Shown: piece by piece, positions 25,211-33,496 of the stretch
Layout: each line of letters begins with the position of its first letter
Numbering within the stretch: position 1 is the stretch's first letter
From: Sphingopyxis sp. FD7
Lineage (GTDB): Bacteria; Pseudomonadota; Alphaproteobacteria; Sphingomonadales; Sphingomonadaceae
Direction of reading: 5' to 3'
NCBI RefSeq assembly: GCF_003609835.1
Contig: NZ_AP017898.1
Span: 2,046,001 to 2,110,000 of the forward strand
Length of the DNA stretch: 64,000 nucleotides
Made by a program: the position numbers and the translations under genes
Notes under the pieces: generated by a model
Told to the model about the DNA's origin: nothing
Databases searched by the model: none
Seen by the model: the letters and a program-made list of their open reading frames with translations, nothing else

Positions 25211-25900
25211 CTATCCCGCCATGACCTCCATCGCCGCGCGGTCGTGGATCACGATCTCGCGGCGTGAGGGCAGATCGAGCAGACCGTCGGCGCGCATCCG
25301 CGTCAGCTGGCGGCTTGTCGTTTCGATCGTCAGCCCCAGTATGTCGGCGATCTGCTGGCGTCCGAACGGCAGTTCGAAGCCGTCGCGCGCGCCCGACCGG
25401 CACCCCTGCCCCGCCAGGCGCTCGGACATTTCGAGCAGGAAGGACGCGACCTTCTCCGACGCCGATTTCCGCCCGAGCAGCATCATCCAGTGCCGCGCCC
25501 GGTCGAGCTCGTCGAGCGTGCGACGGAGCAGCTTCTGCTGCAAATCGGGATGCGATCCCGCAAATTCGTCGAAATTGTTGCGATTGAAGATGCAGACTTC
25601 GGCGTCGGTCATCGCGGTGACGCTATAGGGGCTTTCCTTGCCGAACGGGCGACCGATGAAATCGGACGGAAAGACGACGCCGACGATCTGCTCGCGCCCG
25701 TCGGCAGTCGAGACGACGAGCTTGAGCACACCTTCGAGCACGTTGGCGACCACGGGCGCGCCATCGCCTTCCCACAGGAGCGTCTGGCCGGCGCGCACCT
25801 TCTGCTTGCGCCCCATCCGGCTCAGCGCAGCCAGTTCCGCGGGGTTGAGGCTCGCGCAGATGGCGCGGTTTCGGACAATACAGGTCGCACAATCGGACAC
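25211..25900 (-). CDS. fnrL: FNR-type oxygen-sensing regulator (FnrL)
   Basis: 229-aa Crp/Fnr-family regulator. Three Cys cluster at the N-terminus (C4-x2-C7-x7-C15 in CATCIVRNRAIC) and a fourth is in DAEVCIFNR, the set that binds the 4Fe-4S oxygen sensor. The cyclic-nucleotide-like domain is followed by the dimer helix and a C-terminal HTH FGRQQIADILGLTIETTSRQ, with the E-x3-R contact residues of FNR that read TTGAT. The start codon is GTG at 25900. It converges on ompW, 9 bp apart. Three FNR boxes in the window (hemN, ccoN/ompW, usp) are its probable targets. The 219 bp between this gene and usp hold no visible gene. Confidence 0.94.
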   Translation of the reverse strand: MSDCATCIVRNRAICASLNPAELAALSRMGRKQKVRAGQTLLWEGDGAPVVANVLEGVLKLVVSTADGREQIVGVVFPSDFIGRPFGKESPYSVTAMTDAEVCIFNRNNFDEFAGSHPDLQQKLLRRTLDELDRARHWMMLLGRKSASEKVASFLLEMSERLAGQGCRSGARDGFELPFGRQQIADILGLTIETTSRQLTRMRADGLLDLPSRREIVIHDRAAMEVMAG

Positions 25901-26119
25901 CCCGTCGCCCTACAGCAAGGCTGCGGCTTTGGAAAGCGTCGCGAATCGAAACCTTCGGGCGGGTCGACATTCGGAAGATGGCGCGTCGGAGTCGAAGACG
26001 GTCACCGGGCGAAATGCGGCTTCTCCGTGACCCGCATCGCGGCGGGCTTTCGGCGCCTGAGCACCGGAAGCCCGGACAGCCGACATTGGCAGACCGCCAG
26101 AGCGGAATGTCGATTCAGC

Positions 26120-26929
26120 CTAGTGCATGAGCAGCAGGGGCGCGGGCGCGACGTCGAGCATGAAACGCGTGACGCCGCCGAACAAGGTTTCGCGCAGCCG
26201 CGACCGGCCAAAGGCGCCCATGACGACCAGCCCGGCGCCGATCTCGTCGGCGACGCGAACCAGCACTTCTTCGGAAGCATCCATTCCCTTCGCCTCGCGG
26301 CGCAGCTCGCCGTGGACGCCGTGCCGCGACATATAGCGCAGCGCATCCTCTGCCGCGACGCGGCCGTCGTCGTCGCCAACCGTCACCAGCGTGACCGAGG
26401 CGGCGTCACGCATCAGCGCCACGCCGGCGCGCAGCGCGCTCGCCGCCTGCGGACTGCCGTTCCACGCCACCATCACCGGCGCGTCGAGGTCGATCGGTGG
26501 CGCTTCAACGGGCAGCGCAAGAACCGGCACCGGGACCGTAAGCGCCAGGTCGGCGGCGATGGTCGACGCATGCCGCCCTCGCCGGTCGGCCGCGCCAAGC
26601 GAGACGAGGGAAAGATCGGCCAGCGTCGCAGCAAGCGCCATCGTCGACAGCGCATCGCCGTCCGCCACCGCAATGTCCCATGGCACATCCTCGCGCTCGA
26701 GCTCGGCGCGCAGTCGCTTTTCCAGCTCGGCATCGGCGATCTGGGCCTGCGCCAACTGCTCTTTTGCCAGATAGACGCCGCCGAACGGATCGGCTGCGAT
26801 AAATTGCTGATAGGGCGAACTGATCAGAAAGCTGAGGTGCGAGCCAAAGCGGCGACCGATCGCCAGCGCGCTTTCGATCCGCGTGGTCAAGCCTTCGTCG
26901 CCCGCGGCGTGAATGAGGATATTCTTCAT
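26120..26929 (-). CDS. Tandem-domain universal stress protein
   Basis: 269-aa protein with two UspA-like domains. The first (about residues 1-145) lacks a clear ATP loop. The second (about 155-269) ends with the nucleotide-binding motif VMGAFGRSRLRETLFGG. The ATG at 26929 has GGAGA eight bases upstream; the frame above it reaches into the FNR box and is discarded. An FNR-like box at 26982-26995 suggests low-oxygen induction. Tandem Usp proteins of this kind often belong to FNR regulons and may aid survival under hypoxia, though the biochemical role is unknown. Confidence 0.9.
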   Translation of the reverse strand: MKNILIHAAGDEGLTTRIESALAIGRRFGSHLSFLISSPYQQFIAADPFGGVYLAKEQLAQAQIADAELEKRLRAELEREDVPWDIAVADGDALSTMALAATLADLSLVSLGAADRRGRHASTIAADLALTVPVPVLALPVEAPPIDLDAPVMVAWNGSPQAASALRAGVALMRDAASVTLVTVGDDDGRVAAEDALRYMSRHGVHGELRREAKGMDASEEVLVRVADEIGAGLVVMGAFGRSRLRETLFGGVTRFMLDVAPAPLLLMH

Positions 26930-26981
26930 CGTCCAGTCTCCTGCGAGGGGATGAGATTGGATCATTTGCGGGATCGTATCA

Positions 26982-26995
26982 TTGATCCGCGTCAA
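26982..26995. promoter_or_regulatory. FNR-like box upstream of the universal stress gene
   Basis: TTGATCCGCGTCAA matches TTGAT-N4-ATCAA except for one base. It lies 52-66 bp upstream of the usp ATG, a workable distance for FNR activation. Confidence 0.75.
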
Positions 26996-27072
26996 CCCGC
27001 GAGCGACTTTCGCGGCGGGGTGGTCACCGCGGCAGCCGTCGCTTGCCGGGGGTCGCCTTTATGCGCGATCGG

Positions 27073-28020
27073 TCAGGAAATGTCGACCGCGTCGTTCCAG
27101 CGCAGATATTGCCCGCGAAAGTGAATGCCGATGAGACGGCCGGTCCGGACGTCGATCACCGGCGATCCCGAATTGCCGCCCAGCGTCGAGCTGTCGTGAC
27201 GCAGCAGGTAATTGGCGGTGTCACGCAGCATGATCCGTCCCGGCTGCACACGCTTCACATTATAGATGCCGCGAAAGATGCGGTCCATGACGGCGGCGTC
27301 GTTGCGGCGCGAGTCATAGGCGGGATAGCCGATGACCACGACATCACGCTGCGCCGCCAGATTGGCGAGGCCCGCCGGGATCGGGCTGGGACACAGGCCG
27401 GGTCGCATCTGCAGGATGGCGATGTCGAAGCGATCATGGACGCCCCAGATACCCGTCACCGGCACATCGGCGACCGCGGTGCTGCCGATCTCCTGCCGGA
27501 AATCGGCGCGCACCGCGACGCCGTCGTGGATGCGCCAGCCGCGGCCGGGTTCGTAGGACGCGAACTCCTGCACAACATGGCGATTGGTCGCGACGAGGTC
27601 GGGCGCGACGACAAAGCCGGTGCCGACCCAGTCGAGCGCGATGCCGCCCTCCGTTTCGATCCGGCATGTCCGCGCAATCGCCCGGTCGATCCCCGCGCGA
27701 TAGGTTTCAAGATGCCGCCATTCTTCCGGCGGCGGCAGAAAGGTGCCGTCCTGCACCAGCAGCGCGGGGCGCAATTCGGTGTGGACGATCGCCTCCAGCG
27801 TATCAACCTCGCCCGGCGACAGCGCGGCGGCGGGCAGTTCGGGCGACAGGCGTTCGGTCAGCGCGACCAGTTCGTCCTGCGCGATTCCGGCGGCGCCCAC
27901 CGATTCCTGCGCCTTCGTCACTTCGCGCCGCGCAATCGTTTGGCCGTGCTGCAACCAGCGGGGCCGGTCACGCCGGACGAGGTCGAGCAGGCAGCGGGAC
28001 CGTTCGTCGCTTTGCATCAT
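27073..28020 (-). CDS. Trypsin-like serine protease of the RiPP cassette
   Basis: 315-aa protein with a trypsin-like (Trypsin_2) domain at about residues 115-315. The triad is visible: His in LVATNRHVV, Asp in HDRFDIAIL, Ser in TLGGNSGSPVID. The N-terminal 100 residues are helical and unrecognised. No signal peptide is seen, so it should act in the cytosol. Its ATG overlaps the stop of the cupin gene (ATGA), and it is the last gene of the six-gene cassette. In that context it may remove the leader from the modified precursor, or act as an effector; neither is proven. Confidence 0.87.
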   Translation of the reverse strand: MMQSDERSRCLLDLVRRDRPRWLQHGQTIARREVTKAQESVGAAGIAQDELVALTERLSPELPAAALSPGEVDTLEAIVHTELRPALLVQDGTFLPPPEEWRHLETYRAGIDRAIARTCRIETEGGIALDWVGTGFVVAPDLVATNRHVVQEFASYEPGRGWRIHDGVAVRADFRQEIGSTAVADVPVTGIWGVHDRFDIAILQMRPGLCPSPIPAGLANLAAQRDVVVIGYPAYDSRRNDAAVMDRIFRGIYNVKRVQPGRIMLRDTANYLLRHDSSTLGGNSGSPVIDVRTGRLIGIHFRGQYLRWNDAVDIS

Positions 28021-29033
28021 GTTTCTCCCGGATCGAGCGGCGCGATCAGCTCGGCCAGGACGCGCGCCGGCCTCAGACGGGTTCCGAGCCACTGCCGCAG
28101 GCTCGGCGGACAAAGCCCCGCTTCGATCATCCTTGCCTCTTCGCCGCCCAACGCGCGGCGAAACCCGCCAAGATCGAGAAAGGACTCGCCCCGCGCGAGG
28201 TGGATCAGCGCGAGCAGGTCGGGCCGCAGAAGCTCGCCGCCCGCCACATCGGGGGGCAGCTTGCGAAACGGGCGCCAACCGAGCAGCGCGGCGCCGCGCT
28301 CTTCGATGCTCAGCGGACAGCGGGCAACCGGCCGAGCGAGCGGCCGCCGGTCGATGACCGGCACCGCCATCGCGTCGCGCATCCAGTGGAGCAGGCCAAG
28401 CGAGGCATGGATCGACCCCGCTGCGCCGTTCGTCGCGCGATGCCCGACGCCGCGGCTCAGCCACAATATGTCGCCGGGGACGAGCGCGATGTCGGCGGCG
28501 CCCGCATCGCGCTCGACCGCAAAAATCTTGGCGCCCGCCAATTGCAGGATCAGTACGTCGTGCGGGTCGCGGTGCCATTCCAGTCCCGGCGCGCCCGGCG
28601 CGCCCGCATAGACATTCACCTGGGCGGGCTGGCGCGCCGCCCCCTCGAACGCGCGCGCCAGCCGGTGCCAGTGGAAATCGAGGCTGTCGACTTTCTGGAA
28701 CACGACGGTGCCGCCGCTGTCGATCGTCTCGGCCACGCGGTCGGCGTCGACGATCGCTTCGCCCAGATTGCGCGCGGCGACGGTGCCCGCGCAGCTGTCG
28801 AACGCGCGTATCTCGTCGCGGCCGGGCCGGGGTCGCAGCGTGGCCGCGAGCCGCTTGGCGACCGCTCTGGGTTGCCCGCGCCAGACCGCCCCGCCACCGC
28901 GCAGCAGGCGCACGCCTGCGGCAACCTCAACCGCCGACGCAGCCGCGTCGAGCAGTGGGGCGACGGCACGCGCATCGCTGCCGCAAAGCAGGCGCACCCG
29001 ATCGACGGCGGGCGGCGGCGCCATGTCAAGCAT
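28017..29033 (-). CDS. Cupin_4/JmjC-type oxygenase of the RiPP cassette
   Basis: 338-aa protein with a cupin_4-like core. The iron-binding facial triad is visible as His154-x-Asp156 in GLEWHRDPHDVLILQL and His198 in RGVGHRATN, with AQVNVYAGAPGAPG before and LVPGDILWLSRG between. Relatives (RoxA/YcfD, MINA) are 2-oxoglutarate-dependent hydroxylases of ribosomal proteins, so beta-hydroxylation of a peptide is a reasonable role. About 130 C-terminal residues form a winged-helix-like tail as in that family. The start overlaps the YcaO stop by 8 bp and the stop overlaps the protease start. Confidence 0.82.
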   Translation of the reverse strand: MLDMAPPPAVDRVRLLCGSDARAVAPLLDAAASAVEVAAGVRLLRGGGAVWRGQPRAVAKRLAATLRPRPGRDEIRAFDSCAGTVAARNLGEAIVDADRVAETIDSGGTVVFQKVDSLDFHWHRLARAFEGAARQPAQVNVYAGAPGAPGLEWHRDPHDVLILQLAGAKIFAVERDAGAADIALVPGDILWLSRGVGHRATNGAAGSIHASLGLLHWMRDAMAVPVIDRRPLARPVARCPLSIEERGAALLGWRPFRKLPPDVAGGELLRPDLLALIHLARGESFLDLGGFRRALGGEEARMIEAGLCPPSLRQWLGTRLRPARVLAELIAPLDPGET

Positions 29034-30048
29034 CGGCGGCCCTCTCCATCGCGCGCACGACCCATCCGCCCGCCGCCGCGATATCGCCCGGCGTCAGGTC
29101 GGCAAATGCGAACTGGCGCGCCAACGCCCCGCGCGATGACGGAGGCGGCACCATGGCGCCGCGGCGCCGCGCCACGGGCCATTCGGACAGCGGAAGGTCG
29201 GCGAGCGGCCCCAGCAGGGCCGCGCCGTCCAGCCCCGCGCCCGGCAGCACCGCTCCTCGCGCGACCAGCCAGCCGAGCGCCGCCTCGCGCCGCGCCGCGA
29301 TCAGCGCCGCATCGATTCCGGTCCTGGCCGCCGCCCCGGCCGCCACGATCCGGCCGCTTCCGTCGGCGACCAGCACCAGCGCGACGGGCAATGGCGCCGC
29401 GATGCGGAAACCATGCCCGGAAAGCTTGCCGATCCGCACCGGACCCAACGGCTTTGCGCGGCGTGGCCCGCCCCGCGCCAGCGCGTCGATCGCGCTTCGT
29501 TCGATCATCTCATGCGCCGCCGCGCGCAGCGCGCGATTGCGGTCGAACGCAAAGCCGAGTCCCCTCGATGACGCGGGAAGCACTGGCCGCCCGCGCCGGT
29601 GAAAGGGCAGCCACGCCGCCGCCGCATCGCCATGACCGCAGGGCGTGCCGCGCCAGTCGGTCAGCGCGACGCGCTCACCACTGCCCGGCGGCACAAGCGC
29701 GGCGCCATAGCGTTCGAGCATCTCGCCGGTCGCGCGCGCCACCGCGTCGCAGCGGCGCCATCCCGCGCCAAGCCCCAGCGCGACGTCGGCGGCCGCTCCC
29801 AGCGCACGCACGTCGCACCCTTTGGCCACCGCGATCCAATGCCGAACCTCGGCGAAATAGCGCGTCGACAGTTCGGCGAGCGGCCCGGCGCCGGGGACGA
29901 GCAGCCGCTTGCGCCGCTCGCCCGACGGCAGCGTCTGGCAGGTGCAGCCCGGAAGCGCGAGCAACGCGCCGCGCGGCGCAGCGGCCACGCCGAGCGAAGC
30001 GCGGCGCGCGGCCGCACAGGCACGGCAGGCAACCGCGGCGGCACTCAT
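29026..30048 (-). CDS. YcaO-domain protein of the RiPP cassette
   Basis: 340-aa protein with YcaO features. The two E-x-x-E elements that bind ATP-Mg in this family are present: RATGEMLERYG, and AAHEMIERSAID after the SSRGLGF segment. The N-terminus is Cys-rich (CRACAAA and CTCQT), perhaps a zinc site. YcaO enzymes phosphorylate backbone amides to make azolines, thioamides or amidines. No separate E1-like or ocin-ThiF partner and no TfuA gene is visible, so the chemistry cannot be assigned. The start overlaps the stop of the upstream radical SAM gene (ATGA). The sequence is divergent, hence some caution about activity. Confidence 0.78.
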   Translation of the reverse strand: MSAAAVACRACAAARRASLGVAAAPRGALLALPGCTCQTLPSGERRKRLLVPGAGPLAELSTRYFAEVRHWIAVAKGCDVRALGAAADVALGLGAGWRRCDAVARATGEMLERYGAALVPPGSGERVALTDWRGTPCGHGDAAAAWLPFHRRGRPVLPASSRGLGFAFDRNRALRAAAHEMIERSAIDALARGGPRRAKPLGPVRIGKLSGHGFRIAAPLPVALVLVADGSGRIVAAGAAARTGIDAALIAARREAALGWLVARGAVLPGAGLDGAALLGPLADLPLSEWPVARRRGAMVPPPSSRGALARQFAFADLTPGDIAAAGGWVVRAMERAADA

Positions 30049-31583
30049 GCGCTCAGCCTTTCGGCGGTCGCGAGCGCCGTGAAATGATCGAACACCGGAG
30101 CCAGCCCACAACAGCGCCCAGTCTCGCCGCGCAGCGCGGCGATATGGCTCTCGTGCGGACACCAGCCTTTGCAATGGCCATACCAGGCGCACGACCGCAG
30201 CCGCAGCCAGCGCTCGGCCTCGCGCTGCTTCAGCGCCGCCATCCCGGCGCTTGCGCGAATATCGGCAAAGCTGCGCTCGGCCAGATTGCCGAGCGCGTGG
30301 CTGGCCGACCCCAGAAACTTGTCGCAGTGGCGCACCGTGCCGTCGGGCTCGATCCCGAAATAACCGCCAAGGCAGGGGCCGTTGAGCTCGCAGAAACCCG
30401 TCGGCTGGCGCTGCCATGCCGCGTGCAGCGCGTCGATCTCGCGGACGTCGAAGCGCAGGTCGGGGCGTGTGCGGAGCAGGTCGAACAGACGAATCAGGAA
30501 ATCGGAAAAGGCGGCGGGCGGCAGATAGGGGCCCTCGCCGGTCCCCGCGTCGGGCCGCACGGGCAGGAATCCCGCTGCGTGGACACCCGCGTCGACCAGT
30601 TCGCCGACCAGCCTTTCGATCGGATAGGCCGCGATCTCCGGCGTCACGACGATCAGCACCCCGGCAAAGATGCCCGCTTCGCGCAGCCGCGCGATCCCGT
30701 CGATGACGGCATCGAACGATGCGCCTCCGCGCGCCGTGCGCCGCTGGCGGTCGTGGATCGCGCGCGGTCCGTCGAGGCTGACGCTGACCTTGAAGTCGAA
30801 CAGCCGCCACAGCGCGACCGCCCGGTCGGGCAGCGCGGCGGCGTTGGTCTGGATCGAATTGGTAAATATCTGCCCCTGCCGCCGCAGTCGCGCCTGTAGC
30901 CACAGAAAGCCCAGCATCTTGCGCACGCCGAGCAGGCTGGGTTCGCCGCCGTGCCAGATGAAGCGCGCCGCCGCGATCGACCGGTCCTCGGCGACGCGCC
31001 GCACCATCAGCGCCTGCGTCGCCGCGGTCATCTGGTTCCCCGGCCCTTCGCGCCAGTCGGTGCAATAGGTGCAGCGCAAATTGCAATGCCGGGTCAGCTT
31101 CGCGATCAGCACGAGACTGCCCAGGCCCGTCGGCGGCCCCTCGACGGGCATCGGTTCGGCCGCCGCGAAGGCCGGGTCGGTAAGGCCGAGCGCGGGCGCG
31201 GGAATCATCGCCAGCCCGCTCGCAGGCGCAGCGCCCAGATGGATCAGCCGGTCGAACGCCCGTGCGTCATCGGGCGCCAGCCGGGCGCGCAGCCAGCGGC
31301 GCGTTTCATTGAGCGCAGCAAGCGCCGCGGCGCCGTCGCTGCCCGCGGGACGCAAGGCGGGCTTGGCGCGCGGCGCCTGCCCGACCTCGGGCGGCAGTTC
31401 GTCCGTTTCGGCGCAAGCCGGCGGCACCGACGCCCCCGGCCGCAGGAAGGACAAGAGGTCACGCGCGCGATCGAGCAGCAGCGCCGCGACCGCATCGCGC
31501 TCCGGCCGCAGCATGGCCGCGAGCCGCGCGGGCCTCTCGGCCCCGATCCCCGCTTCGGCGGCCTCGATCGTCGCGGCGTTCAT
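30045..31583 (-). CDS. Radical SAM/SPASM peptide maturase
   Basis: 512-aa protein. An N-terminal domain of about 150 residues is unrecognised. The radical SAM core starts at LTRHCNLRCTYCTDWR with Cys167, Cys171 and Cys174. It is followed by the GGEPSLLG motif (SAM binding, here HGGEPSLL) and VSVSLDGPRAIHDRQRR, as in sulfatase-maturase-like enzymes. A C-terminal SPASM region carries many Cys (GPCLGGYFGIEPDGTVRHCD, CAWYGHCKGWCPHE, RCCG) for auxiliary 4Fe-4S clusters. Such enzymes make thioether, C-C or ether cross-links in RiPPs. Its ATG overlaps the stop of the upstream gene. Confidence 0.9.
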   Translation of the reverse strand: MNAATIEAAEAGIGAERPARLAAMLRPERDAVAALLLDRARDLLSFLRPGASVPPACAETDELPPEVGQAPRAKPALRPAGSDGAAALAALNETRRWLRARLAPDDARAFDRLIHLGAAPASGLAMIPAPALGLTDPAFAAAEPMPVEGPPTGLGSLVLIAKLTRHCNLRCTYCTDWREGPGNQMTAATQALMVRRVAEDRSIAAARFIWHGGEPSLLGVRKMLGFLWLQARLRRQGQIFTNSIQTNAAALPDRAVALWRLFDFKVSVSLDGPRAIHDRQRRTARGGASFDAVIDGIARLREAGIFAGVLIVVTPEIAAYPIERLVGELVDAGVHAAGFLPVRPDAGTGEGPYLPPAAFSDFLIRLFDLLRTRPDLRFDVREIDALHAAWQRQPTGFCELNGPCLGGYFGIEPDGTVRHCDKFLGSASHALGNLAERSFADIRASAGMAALKQREAERWLRLRSCAWYGHCKGWCPHESHIAALRGETGRCCGLAPVFDHFTALATAERLSA

Positions 31584-33481
31584 CGCCGCCGCGCCGGCAG
31601 CGCCAGCGACAGATGCAGCCCGCCTTCGCTCGCGATCAGCCCTTCATGGCTCAGCAGGCGCAGCGAGCGCTCGACGCGCTGGAGCGGTTCGTCGATCAGC
31701 TCGGCGACACGCCCGGCGCTCAGCGGCTTTTCGAGCAGCGCCTGGAAAATGCGCGCGTCGCGTCCGGTCAGGCGCGTCAGCCGCGGTTCGGGCGCGTGGC
31801 GGCTGTCCTCGACGGTGACGACGCCGGGCGACGAGAAATAGCGCAGTTGCGGGCGCCAATCGCGCATCCACGCCTCTTTCCAGACCCCGATCGCCTCGGC
31901 CATGCCGTCGAAATCGCGGTCGGCCAGCGTGTTTTCCAGCTCATATTCAAAGAAATAGGCGATTGCCTCCTTGTCGATCCGCGCGGGCACGATGAAGTCG
32001 AGCGAGCGTTCGGGCTTGCGGCATGTCTTGGGAAAGCTCGCTTCGTCCTTGAACAGCGGGCTATAGCGTTCGAGCCACACGCGCAGCCCCGCCGAGGGTG
32101 GCTGCAAATGGTGCAGATGGCGGAACAAATCCGCCTGTTCGGCATAAAATTCGGTTTTTTCGCCCGGAAAGCCCCACAGCACGTTCCAGCTCACCGCGAC
32201 GCCATAATGGGCCGACCAGCGCAGCAGGTTGACATTGTCGAGCCCGCGCACGCCTTTGCGCATCAGCTTCAGCACCGGGGTCGACAGGCTTTCGATTCCC
32301 GGCTGAATCGTGCGGATTCCCGCATCCGCCATGTCGCGAATCTCGTCGGGTTTCAGGTTCGATTTGACCTCATAGAAAATGTCATAGGTCGCATCCGCCG
32401 CCGACAGCCTGGGCAGCAGCGCGCCGCGATAATCGCGATCGATGATGTTATCGACAGCCTCGAAATGATAACTCCGATGCCGCTCGGCGAGCTCGGCAAG
32501 CTCGGTCCACACCCGGTCAGGCGACTTCGACCGGAACTTCATCGTCAGCGCGTTGAGCCCGCAAAAGACGCAGTGGCTATGCTCACCCCACCAGCATCCG
32601 CGCGCGCTTTCAAAGGGGATACGGACGTCGTTGCGCAGCCCGATCTGGACGAGGCCCAGATATTCGGCGCGATCGAAATATTCGGTGTAATCGGGGGTCG
32701 GATTGCAATCGAGCGCGGTGATCATCTTCGCGGGTTTGTTCTGCCGCACCGTCCCGTCATCGTCGCGCCAGCTCAGCCCGGTGACGCGGTCGATCCCCTC
32801 GCCCGCGTCAATGGCACGGAGCAGCGCCGGAAAGCTGTCGTCGGCCTCGCCGCTCAGCACCAGCTCGACCTCGGGCACATGCGCGATCCATTCGGCCGCC
32901 ATGTCACGCTCGAAATTGGCGCCGCCGAACAGGAAGCGCGCCCGCGGCAGCATCGATCGCAGCCGCCGGGCAATCGCAATCGCCGCCGCAGTCTGTTGAA
33001 AGGTCGAGGTGAAACCGACGACCGTTGGGTTCGATCGCGCAATCTCTTCGGCCGCCAGCCGGACGAAGCGCGGCACCACATCGCGCCGGACGATCAACAA
33101 TTGCTCGGCGTCCTTGAGGTCGAAAGCCGCGAGCATCGCGCGTCCGTCGGGATCGGGCGCATCGGGACCGAAAGCCTTGACCGAAAACAGCCAGTCGCCC
33201 ACCGCCACGCCGCGATCATTGGCGATCCGCTCGTAAAATTCGCTGCCGATCATCACCGCAAAATCGAGGAACAGATGGTGCGTTCGCGCACTCCAGCCGC
33301 ACTGGCGTGCGAGCGCGGCGAGCAGGCCGACCTGGATCGAGGGGCGGCGAAAGGAGTTGAAGGGGGCGGCGACCAGCGCGATCGAATGAACCGATCGCGC
33401 CGACGCCACTTCCTTCGCCTCTGGCGCAGCCTCCTGCGAGACGGCCGCGCGGCGGCGCGACCTCTTGACGGGGGCATTCAT
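31580..33481 (-). CDS. B12-type radical SAM RiPP maturase (rSAM_ocin_1 type)
   Basis: 633-aa protein. The first 230 residues look like a cobalamin-binding Rossmann domain (ALVAAPFNSFRRPSIQVGLL, VVGFTSTFQQT, FLFGGANFE). The radical SAM cluster is in FESARGCWWGEHSHCVFCGLN, positions Cys296, Cys304 and Cys307. This C-x7-C-x2-C spacing with the GCWWG element is the hallmark of the ribosomal peptide maturation radical SAM protein 1 family (TIGR03975), often named RiPP maturation C-methyltransferase. The C-terminus (about 540-633) is a winged-helix-like domain. It starts 15 bp after the putative precursor gene. Confidence 0.92.
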   Translation of the reverse strand: MNAPVKRSRRRAAVSQEAAPEAKEVASARSVHSIALVAAPFNSFRRPSIQVGLLAALARQCGWSARTHHLFLDFAVMIGSEFYERIANDRGVAVGDWLFSVKAFGPDAPDPDGRAMLAAFDLKDAEQLLIVRRDVVPRFVRLAAEEIARSNPTVVGFTSTFQQTAAAIAIARRLRSMLPRARFLFGGANFERDMAAEWIAHVPEVELVLSGEADDSFPALLRAIDAGEGIDRVTGLSWRDDDGTVRQNKPAKMITALDCNPTPDYTEYFDRAEYLGLVQIGLRNDVRIPFESARGCWWGEHSHCVFCGLNALTMKFRSKSPDRVWTELAELAERHRSYHFEAVDNIIDRDYRGALLPRLSAADATYDIFYEVKSNLKPDEIRDMADAGIRTIQPGIESLSTPVLKLMRKGVRGLDNVNLLRWSAHYGVAVSWNVLWGFPGEKTEFYAEQADLFRHLHHLQPPSAGLRVWLERYSPLFKDEASFPKTCRKPERSLDFIVPARIDKEAIAYFFEYELENTLADRDFDGMAEAIGVWKEAWMRDWRPQLRYFSSPGVVTVEDSRHAPEPRLTRLTGRDARIFQALLEKPLSAGRVAELIDEPLQRVERSLRLLSHEGLIASEGGLHLSLALPARRR

Positions 33482-33496
33482 GACGAACCTTCCGGC

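Noticed and set aside
27666-30899. A 1077-codon open frame on the plus strand across the RiPP cassette
   Set aside because: It lies antisense to four overlapping genes with clear motifs; its product is Arg/Pro/Ala-rich without any domain. High GC creates such frames opposite real genes.
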